From: Rhodocyclales bacterium | Lineage (GTDB): Bacteria > Pseudomonadota > Gammaproteobacteria > Burkholderiales > Rhodocyclaceae | Reading direction: 5' to 3' | Assembly: GCA_016215645.1 (NCBI GenBank) | Contig: JACRIX010000056.1 | Location: forward strand, 1 to 32,855 | DNA: 32,855 bases | Part shown: positions 27,001 through 32,855 of the stretch, one piece after another | How the letters are laid out: every line of letters begins with the position of its first letter | Numbering within the stretch: position 1 is the stretch's first letter | Notes under the pieces: generated by a model | Seen by the model: the letters and a program-made list of their open reading frames with translations, nothing else | The model's database searches: none | What the model was told of the DNA's origin: nothing | Program-made: the position numbers and the translations under genes

Positions 27001-28113
27001 TCAAGTGCCGGCCGACAATGTCGCCGCCACGTAATCGGCCAGTGCCAGGCTGGCGGTCAGCCCCGGCGATTCGATGCCGAAAAGATTCACCAGGCCGCGG
27101 ATGCCGTGTTCGGCCGGACCGGCAACCATGAAGTCGCACGCGGCATCGCCGGGCGCATGCGGCTTGGGGCGGATGCCGGCATAGGCGGGTTGCAGGGCGC
27201 CATCGGGCAAATCCGGCCAGTAGCGGCGCACTTCGGCATAGAAGGCATCGGCGCGCGCCGGATCGACATGGTAGTCGATGGTGTCGATCCACTCGACGTC
27301 GGGACCGAAGCGCGCCTGGCCGCCGAGGTCGAGCGTGAGGTGCACGCCCAGCCCGGCCGCTTCCGGTACCGGATAGATCAGCCGCGAAAACGGTGCGCGC
27401 CCGGCCAGCGCGTAGTAATTGCCTTTGGCATAGTGCAGCGGCGGCACGGTTGCCGGCGGCAAGCCGTGCAGGCCACGGGCGAGGTGCTGGGCGCCGAGGC
27501 CGGCACAGTTCACTACGCTGCGGGCGTGCAGCGCGGTGCGCTCGCCGCCACTGTCGACCTCGAGCACGATGCCGTCCTCGCCGACGCGGCCACCCGCTAC
27601 CCGGCTGTGGGTCGCCAGTACGGCGCCCGTGCGCTCCGCGTCGCCCAGCAGCGCAAGCATCAGGCCGTGGCTGTCGATGATTCCGGTCGCGGGCGAGAGC
27701 AGCGCGGCGCGGCACTCCAGCGCCGGCTCCAGGGCGCGTGCTTGTGCCCGGTCGAGCCGTTGCAGGTCGTCGACGCCGTTGGCCCGGGCGCGGGCGGCGA
27801 TGCCCGCAAGCTGTGCGCACTGGTCATCGCCGCCGGCGACGATCAGTTTGCCGCAGCGCCGGTGGGCGATGCCGCGTTCGGCGCAGTAGCGGTAAAGCTG
27901 CTGCCTGCCGGCAACGCAAAGCCGCGCCTTGAGCGACCCGGCGGGATAGTAGATGCCGGCGTGGATCACCTCGCTGTTGCGGGCGCTGATGCCGGTACCG
28001 AAGGCGTCTTCGGCCTCAAGGATCAGCACCTCACACCCGCGGGCGCCGAGTTCGCGTGCCACGGCAAGGCCGACAACGCCGGCGCCGATGACGACGCAAT
28101 CGATTTTTTCCAT
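27001..28113 (-). CDS. FAD-dependent oxidoreductase (LhgO/DAO family)
   Basis: A 370-residue flavoprotein. The dinucleotide-binding loop is [17 protein letters not shown] (residues 7-23), followed by [30 protein letters not shown], a signature of the L-2-hydroxyglutarate dehydrogenase/oxidase group; [19 protein letters not shown] and the C-terminal [22 protein letters not shown] complete the DAO fold. LhgO-type enzymes oxidise L-2-hydroxyglutarate to 2-oxoglutarate and pass electrons to quinone; related enzymes use glycerol-3-phosphate or other 2-hydroxyacids. It is the likely first gene of the minus-strand operon and is divergent from the DsrE gene (55 bp between starts). Confidence 0.88.
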   Translation of the reverse strand: MEKIDCVVIGAGVVGLAVARELGARGCEVLILEAEDAFGTGISARNSEVIHAGIYYPAGSLKARLCVAGRQQLYRYCAERGIAHRRCGKLIVAGGDDQCAQLAGIAARARANGVDDLQRLDRAQARALEPALECRAALLSPATGIIDSHGLMLALLGDAERTGAVLATHSRVAGGRVGEDGIVLEVDSGGERTALHARSVVNCAGLGAQHLARGLHGLPPATVPPLHYAKGNYYALAGRAPFSRLIYPVPEAAGLGVHLTLDLGGQARFGPDVEWIDTIDYHVDPARADAFYAEVRRYWPDLPDGALQPAYAGIRPKPHAPGDAACDFMVAGPAEHGIRGLVNLFGIESPGLTASLALADYVAATLSAGT

Positions 28114-28168
28114 CGTGCTTTGTGGCAGAGTAGTCAGCACCAAGAATAGTCGAAACGGAGGCATCGCG

Positions 28169-28603
28169 ATGAAACCGCTGCACAGGGTAATGCTGGCCTT
28201 TGCCGCACTGGTGTCCCTCGTCCCCGGGCTGGCCGCCGCGCAGGCCGGAACGGCGCCGGGCGCGGTGACGAACCGCATCGTGTTCCAGGTCAATGAGGAC
28301 GACGCGCGCAAGTGGAACACGGTGCTGGCCAACATCAACAATGTCCAGGAGGAACTCGGCAAGGTCGAGGTGGCGGTGGTGGTGATCGGCCCGGCGCTGG
28401 GCATGCTCAAGGCCGACGCGCTGACCGCCAACAAGGTGCAGGACGCCATGGCGGCCGGCGTGCGCTTCGTCGCCTGCGGCAATTCGATGAAAGCGCAAGG
28501 CCTGACCAGGGATGACATGATCGACCACATCGATTACGCCCGCGCCGGCTATGTCGAGCTGATGCAGCGGCAACAGCGGGGCTGGACCTACCTGCGACCC
28601 TGA
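28169..28603 (+). CDS. DsrE-family periplasmic protein
   Basis: A 144-residue protein with a signal peptide ([20 protein letters not shown], cleavage after AAA). ACGGAGG lies ahead of the ATG. The DsrE/DsrF-like domain has [47 protein letters not shown] and [17 protein letters not shown] with Cys103, the sulfur-binding position in active members. Families of this type take part in persulfide relay or sulfur binding; the partner is unknown. It belongs to a group of secreted DsrE proteins that often lie near oxidoreductase genes. Confidence 0.8.
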   Translation: MKPLHRVMLAFAALVSLVPGLAAAQAGTAPGAVTNRIVFQVNEDDARKWNTVLANINNVQEELGKVEVAVVVIGPALGMLKADALTANKVQDAMAAGVRFVACGNSMKAQGLTRDDMIDHIDYARAGYVELMQRQQRGWTYLRP

Positions 28604-28644
28604 ACAATTCGCCGCCGGGTGGCGGTGGGCGGCGGTCGCCTGCT

Positions 28645-29427
28645 ATGCTTGGTGCACTGCGCGTCAGACGCAAGCCGCTCCACCGGAGGAGATCCGCCAT
28701 ACAAACCCTTGCTTCAGCCCCTGTCGTGGCCGCCGACCCGCTGGTTGACTGGTCGCGCGTCGACACCGTCCTGCTCGACATGGACGGCACGCTGCTCGAC
28801 CTGAATTTCGACAATCACTTCTGGCAGGTGCACCTGCCGCAACGCTATGCCGCCGCGCGCGGCGTTTCGCTGGAGCTCGGGCGCGAGGAGCTGATGGCCC
28901 GCTACCATGCCCGCGCCGGCACGCTGGACTGGTACTCGGTGGATTTCTGGGAAACCGCGCTCGAACTGGACATCATGCAGCTCAAGGAAGAAGTCGCGCA
29001 CCTGATCGACATCCATCCGCATGTCACCGATTTTCTCGCCGCGGTGCGTGCCTCCGGCCGACGCATGGTGCTGGCGACCAACGCCCACCACAAGAGCGTG
29101 ACGCTGAAGATGGCGCGCACCGGGCTGGCACCGCAGTTCGATGCCATCATCAGCTCGCACGCGCTGGGCGCGGCCAAGGAGGAGCAGGAATTCTGGCGTC
29201 GCCTGTGCGAGCGCGAGCCCTTCGATCCGGCGCGTACGCTGCTGGTCGACGACAGCCTGCCGGTGCTCGACAGTGCGCGCCGCTTCGGCATCGCGCAGCT
29301 GGTGTCGGTGAAGCGGCCCGACACCACGCGCCAGGCCAACGACACGCGCGACTACCCGGCGATCGATGATTTTTCGCAGTTGATGCCGGGCGCCGCCGCG
29401 CCGCGCCGGGAAGTGGCCCATGGTTGA
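28645..29427 (+). CDS. yrfG: HAD-family nucleotidase (YrfG-like), start uncertain
   Basis: A HAD hydrolase of 260 residues from the first in-frame ATG at 28645. The conserved part starts at about residue 36, VDTVLLDMDGTLLDLNFDNHFW (nucleophile and acid Asp in DMDGT), followed by motif II LATNAHHK and motif III-IV SSHALGAAKEEQEFW and LLVDDSLPVLDSARRFG. The E. coli homologue is a GMP/IMP nucleotidase. A strong ribosome binding site, GGAGGAG (28685-28691), stands 7-8 nt ahead of an ATA codon at 28699 in this frame, which would give a natural 243-residue product. The ATG at 28645 has no such site. It overlaps the malonyl-CoA decarboxylase gene by 8 bp. Confidence 0.83.
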   Translation: MLGALRVRRKPLHRRRSAIQTLASAPVVAADPLVDWSRVDTVLLDMDGTLLDLNFDNHFWQVHLPQRYAAARGVSLELGREELMARYHARAGTLDWYSVDFWETALELDIMQLKEEVAHLIDIHPHVTDFLAAVRASGRRMVLATNAHHKSVTLKMARTGLAPQFDAIISSHALGAAKEEQEFWRRLCEREPFDPARTLLVDDSLPVLDSARRFGIAQLVSVKRPDTTRQANDTRDYPAIDDFSQLMPGAAAPRREVAHG

Positions 29428-30754
29428 GGGCCTGGTCCAGCGGCTCAAGGCCATGGTCGGCGCCCGCGGCATGGTGAGCGCGCAGCCGAGGCAGGTCGAC
29501 GAGTGGCGCCAGCAACTGCGCGAATGCGCCGAGGCCAGGGGTGGCGAAGTTTCCGCGCGCACCCGCGCGGCGGCGTTGGCGCAAACCTACCTGCAGCTCG
29601 ATGACATCGGACGCAAGGCCTTCCTCAAGTTGATCTCGCTCGAATTCGGCCCCGATCCGGCGCGCGTGGCGACGGCGCACGAGGCCTATCAGGCGGCCGT
29701 CGGCGGCGATGGCCAGTGGGATGCCGAGGCCGAGCTGCGCGCCGCGCTGCGCTCGGCGCGCATCCGCATCCTCACCCAGTTCAACGCCATTCCGCAGGGC
29801 GTCAAGTTCCTCGTCGACCTGCGTGCCGACCTGCTGCGTTACCTCGACGCCGAGCCGGGGCTGGCGCCGCTCGACCGCGAGCTCGAATCGCGCCTCGCCG
29901 CCTGGTTCGACGTCGGCTTCCTCGAACTGCAGCGCATCACCTGGAACTCGCCGGCGGCGCTGCTGGAAAAGCTGATCCAGTACGAGGCGGTGCATGCCAT
30001 CCGCTCCTGGACCGACCTCAAGAACCGGCTCGATTCCGATCGCCGGCTGTATGCCTTCTTCCACCCGCGGATGCCCATGGAGCCGCTGATTTTCGTCGAG
30101 GTGGCGCTCACCGACCGGCTGGCCGACAGCATCCAGACCCTGCTCGATGAGCAGGCGCCGGTGTTCGACGCGCAGCGCGCCGACACGGCGATCTTCTATT
30201 CGATCTCGAATACGCAAGCCGGTCTGCGCGGCGTTTCCTTCGGCAACTTCCTGTTGAAGCGCGTGATCGACGATCTGCAACGCGACTTTCCCAAGCTGCG
30301 CCACTTCGCCACCCTGTCGCCGCTGCCCGGGTTTGCTGCCTGGGTGCGCAAGAACCCGGAAGCGCTTGCCGCCGAGGCCCTGGAACTCGACGCCACGGCG
30401 CTGGCGACCGGCGCCTGGGCCGCGGATGCCACGGTGGCGCGGCGCATCAACGACGCGCTGGCGGAACTGGCCGCGCGCTACCTGACCCTGGCCAAGGTCG
30501 GGCGAGGTGATGGCCGCCTGCCGCTCGACCCGGTGGCGCGCTTCCACCTCGGTAACGGCGCCACCATCGAGCGCATCAATCCGCTTGGTGACAATTCCGC
30601 CAAGGGCCTGCAGCAGTCTTTCGGCATCATGGTGAATTACCTGTACGACCTCGACGAGCTGGAACAGAATGTCGAGAACTTTGCCTGCGAGGGCAGCATT
30701 GCCACCTCGGCCACCGTCAGGCGGCTGGCGCGGCCGAAAAACGGCAGCACATAA
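29420..30754 (+). CDS. Malonyl-CoA decarboxylase
   Basis: A 444-residue enzyme that converts malonyl-CoA to acetyl-CoA and CO2. The N-terminal helical domain (RARIRILTQFNAIPQGVKFLVDLRADLL) is followed by the GNAT-like catalytic domain: HPRMPMEPLIFVEVALT, SISNTQAGLRGVSFGNFLLKRV, LRHFATLSPLPGFAAW and, near residue 375, FHLGNGATIERINPLGD with the catalytic His. The length is standard for bacterial members. It overlaps yrfG by 8 bp and is followed after 15 bp by TRAP transporter genes, so it is probably the catabolic decarboxylase of a malonate utilisation (Mat-type) cluster. The expected malonyl-CoA synthetase gene is not in the window. Confidence 0.95.
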   Translation: MVEGLVQRLKAMVGARGMVSAQPRQVDEWRQQLRECAEARGGEVSARTRAAALAQTYLQLDDIGRKAFLKLISLEFGPDPARVATAHEAYQAAVGGDGQWDAEAELRAALRSARIRILTQFNAIPQGVKFLVDLRADLLRYLDAEPGLAPLDRELESRLAAWFDVGFLELQRITWNSPAALLEKLIQYEAVHAIRSWTDLKNRLDSDRRLYAFFHPRMPMEPLIFVEVALTDRLADSIQTLLDEQAPVFDAQRADTAIFYSISNTQAGLRGVSFGNFLLKRVIDDLQRDFPKLRHFATLSPLPGFAAWVRKNPEALAAEALELDATALATGAWAADATVARRINDALAELAARYLTLAKVGRGDGRLPLDPVARFHLGNGATIERINPLGDNSAKGLQQSFGIMVNYLYDLDELEQNVENFACEGSIATSATVRRLARPKNGST

Positions 30755-30769
30755 CGGAGGAGACAAACC

Positions 30770-31792
30770 ATGCGACGCACGTTCCTGAAAACCTCACTCG
30801 CGGTGGCCGGAGCACTGGCCCTGAGCCTGCCCGGCGCATCCCTGCTGGCCCAAACCAAGACCATCAAGATTTCCCACCAGTTCCCCGGCGGCACCCTCGA
30901 CGAGGGCGACTTCCGCGACCGCATGGTGCGCAAGTTCGCCGCCGAGGTGGAGAAGCAGACCAAGGGCGCGCTCAAGTTCGAGATCTATCCGTCCGGTTCG
31001 CTGGTCAAGCCGGTCGAGCAGTGGGGGGCGATGGCCAACGGCTCGCTCGACATGTCGCTGTATCCGCTGGCCTATGCCGGCGGCCGCGTGCCCGAGCTCA
31101 ACATCGGCCTGATGCCGGCGCTGGTGACCAGCTACGACCAGGGCCTGCGCTGGAAGGACGCGCCCATTGGCAAGGAGCTGACGCGCATCGTCGAGGAGAA
31201 GGGCGTCAAGATCATCACCTGGGTCTGGCAGGCCGGCGGCATCGCCTCGCGCGGCAAGCCCATCATCAGCCCGGACGACGTCAAGGGCCTCAAGTTCCGC
31301 GGCGGCAGCAAGGAGATGGACGTCATGCTGAAGGCCGCCGGCGCCTCGCCGACCAACGTGCCCTCGTCGGAAATCTACAACGCCATGCAGTCCGGCGTGC
31401 TCGACGCGGCGCTGACTTCCAGCACCTCGCTGATTTCCTTCCGCCTGCACGAGCACGCCAAGCACGTCACCACGGCGCGCGACAAGACCTTCTGGTTCAT
31501 GTTCGAGCCGATCATGATGGCGAAATCCACCTTCGACAAGCTGACTCCCGAGCAGCAGAAGATCGTCATGGACGTCGGCGCCAGCCTGGAGAAGTTCGGC
31601 ATGGACAACGCCAAGGTCGACGACCAGAAGCTGGCCGAGGTGTTCAAGGCCGCCGGCGACGCCGTGCATGACATGAACGAGGCGGCCTTCGCCAAGTGGC
31701 GCGAAGTGGCGCGCGGTTCGGCCTGGAAGGATTTCGAAGAGAAGATCCCCAATGGCAAGAAGCTGCTCGACATGGCGGTGGCGGTCAAGTAA
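30770..31792 (+). CDS. dctP: TRAP transporter substrate-binding protein (DctP family)
   Basis: A 340-residue periplasmic binding protein; GGAGGAGAC precedes the ATG. The signal region MRRTFLKTSLAVAGALALSLPG contains RRTFLK, close to a Tat motif. The body follows the DctP pattern: IKISHQFPGGTLDEGDFRDRM, LKFEIYPSGSLVKPVEQWGAMANGSLDM, DVKGLKFRGGSKEMDVMLKAAGASPTNVPSSEIYNAMQSGVLDAALTS, where the last block carries the conserved Arg that binds the substrate carboxylate. Context with malonyl-CoA decarboxylase suggests malonate as ligand. It overlaps dctQ by one base (TAATG). Confidence 0.93.
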   Translation: MRRTFLKTSLAVAGALALSLPGASLLAQTKTIKISHQFPGGTLDEGDFRDRMVRKFAAEVEKQTKGALKFEIYPSGSLVKPVEQWGAMANGSLDMSLYPLAYAGGRVPELNIGLMPALVTSYDQGLRWKDAPIGKELTRIVEEKGVKIITWVWQAGGIASRGKPIISPDDVKGLKFRGGSKEMDVMLKAAGASPTNVPSSEIYNAMQSGVLDAALTSSTSLISFRLHEHAKHVTTARDKTFWFMFEPIMMAKSTFDKLTPEQQKIVMDVGASLEKFGMDNAKVDDQKLAEVFKAAGDAVHDMNEAAFAKWREVARGSAWKDFEEKIPNGKKLLDMAVAVK

Positions 31793-32316
31793 TGCGCCGG
31801 GCGTGGCGCGGCGTTGCCGGCGCGCTGACCACCGCCAACCTGTGGCTGGGCTATGCCGCCGGGATCCTGATCGCGGTCTCGGCGGTGGTCCTCACCGGCG
31901 AGGTTCTGGGCCGCTACTTCCTCGACCGGCCCACCGACTGGGCCCTCGAATTGTGCATCTTCATGCTCATCGCGGCGACCTTCCTCGCCGCCGGCCACAC
32001 GCTGGCGGCCAAGGGCCACGTCAACATCGACATCGTCGACCACCTGCTGCATGGCACGGTCAACCGCTGGCGCCTGCTGCTGGCCGACCTCGGCGCCGCC
32101 GGCCTCTGCGGCTTCGTCGCGGCCAATGCCTGGCGGCTGACGGCGGTGGCCTACCGGGAAGGCTGGGTGGCGAACTCGATCTGGGGCCCGAAGCTGTGGA
32201 TCCCCTTTGCCTTCATCGCCGGTGGCATGAGCCTGCTGGCGCTGCAATACATCGTGCAGATCGTGGACGAACGCGTGCTGCCGCTGCTGCGAGGGGGCCG
32301 CGATGGGCGTACTTGA
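31792..32316 (+). CDS. dctQ: TRAP transporter small permease (DctQ)
   Basis: A 174-residue protein with four membrane helices, at about 15-40, 55-78, 95-118 and 135-158. Family landmarks are VVLTGEVLGRYFLDRPTDWALELCIFMLIAATFLAAGHTLAAKGHVNIDI and the end LLALQYIVQIVDERVLPLL. It starts at the ATG that overlaps the dctP stop and ends 14 bp inside the dctM gene, a compact translationally coupled operon. It supports the large permease in Na+-driven uptake. Confidence 0.92.
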   Translation: MRRAWRGVAGALTTANLWLGYAAGILIAVSAVVLTGEVLGRYFLDRPTDWALELCIFMLIAATFLAAGHTLAAKGHVNIDIVDHLLHGTVNRWRLLLADLGAAGLCGFVAANAWRLTAVAYREGWVANSIWGPKLWIPFAFIAGGMSLLALQYIVQIVDERVLPLLRGGRDGRT

Positions 32317-32855
32317 AATCGGCCTGCTGTACCTGGGCGCGGCGCTGCTGCTGCTGTTCTCCGGCATGCCGATCGCCTTCGCCCTGGGCGGCGTGGCGCT
32401 GGCCTTCATGTTCTTCTTCATGCCCGCCAGCAACCTGGAAAACATCGCCGAGACGCTGTATTCCGAGCTTAACAACTTCACCCTGCTCACCATCCCGCTG
32501 TTCATCCTGATGGGCGCCGCGATCGGCAAGACCCGCGCCGCCGCCGATCTCTACGAGGCGGCGCATCGCTGGCTCTACAAGCTGCCGGGCAGCCTGGGCG
32601 TGGCCAATGTCTTCGGCTGCTCGGTGTTCGCCGCGATGTGCGGTTCCAGCCCCGCCACCTGCGCCGCGATCGGCGGCATGGGCATCCCCGAGATGAGGAA
32701 GCGCGGCTATTCCGAGGAGCTCGCCACCGGCCTGATCGCCGCCGGTGGCACGCTCGGCATCCTGATCCCGCCGTCATTGACGCTGATCATCTACGGCATC
32801 ATCACCGAGCAGTCGATCGGCAAGCTGTTCATCGCCGGCGTCATCCCCGGCATCC
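32303..32855 (+). CDS. dctM: TRAP transporter large permease (DctM), truncated by window edge
   Basis: The first 184 codons of the large, ion-coupled permease, open at the right edge. It begins MGVLEIGLLYLGAALLLLFS, followed by GMPIAFALGGVALAFMFFF and NNFTLLTIPLFILMGAAIGKT, then VFGCSVFAAMCGSSPATCAAIGGMGIPEM, RKRGYSEELATGLIAAGGTLGILIPPSL. Family members are about 430 residues, so more than half is missing. The ATG at 32303 overlaps dctQ by 14 bp, with GAGGGGG ahead as ribosome binding site. Confidence 0.92.
   Translation, partial: MGVLEIGLLYLGAALLLLFSGMPIAFALGGVALAFMFFFMPASNLENIAETLYSELNNFTLLTIPLFILMGAAIGKTRAAADLYEAAHRWLYKLPGSLGVANVFGCSVFAAMCGSSPATCAAIGGMGIPEMRKRGYSEELATGLIAAGGTLGILIPPSLTLIIYGIITEQSIGKLFIAGVIPGI

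Overview
The window is GC-rich, densely coding chromosomal DNA. Gene content and order point to a betaproteobacterium, most likely of the Rhodocyclales/Sterolibacteriaceae type: DUF3683 FAD oxidase, LemA with two TPM-domain proteins, 5-formyl-THF cyclo-ligase / Slt / NDUFA9-like / Cca, an SAH-riboswitch-controlled metH, DUF1840, DUF3135 and a malonyl-CoA decarboxylase/TRAP cluster. Taxonomy is inferred from family content only. No rRNA, tRNA, CRISPR, phage or transposase gene was seen, and no gene-free stretch exceeds about 215 bases.

Layout. 1-894: start of a large FAD-linked oxidase (minus strand, cut by the window edge). 1005-2222: an unrecognised secreted protein, then a RelE/ParE-type toxin with its antitoxin. 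2371-4376: lemA and two TPM-domain genes. 4412-9484: MATE transporter, YqaA-like membrane protein, ilvA, a PatB-type PLP enzyme and 5-formyl-THF cyclo-ligase. 9526-13664: lytic transglycosylase, NDUFA9-like NAD(P)-binding protein, cca. 13659-15597: small proteins and an alpha/beta hydrolase. 15614-19474: metH with an SAH riboswitch and a clear -10 box. 19526-21342: two rhodaneses, a BamE-like lipoprotein and a DUF3135 protein. 21497-24235: ScsD-like thiol oxidoreductase, MFS transporter, crotonase. 24324-28113: a probable five-gene minus-strand operon (FAD oxidoreductase, LolA-like protein, DsbB, DsbA-like, GST). 28169-32855: DsrE protein, then yrfG, malonyl-CoA decarboxylase and TRAP genes dctP-dctQ-dctM (last one cut by the edge), which together suggest malonate uptake and use.

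The most unusual signal is a short dispersed DNA repeat, 22 bp, consensus AAAGTCGGCGCTGG-N4-ACGG. There are ten copies between 1674 and 26311, on both strands. Seven share the 12-mer AGTCGGCGCTGG exactly, two differ from it at one base, and one is more diverged. Two copies flank the toxin-antitoxin pair as direct repeats. The other eight lie inside coding sequences: at both interdomain linkers of MetH, in variable loops of YqaA, MATE and the ScsD-like protein, and in the C-terminal tails of LemA, the GST and the LolA-like protein. They are read in several frames, so the DNA rather than the peptide appears to be the repeated unit. A second, smaller signal is a pair of palindromic elements with matching ends (CACCCC ... 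CTCTTGT), both read in frame: one inside the NDUFA9-like gene and one at the start of the MFS gene. Both signals resemble coding-tolerant dispersed elements (uptake-sequence-like or palindromic-element-like). I do not know of a described family with these sequences, but no database was searched.
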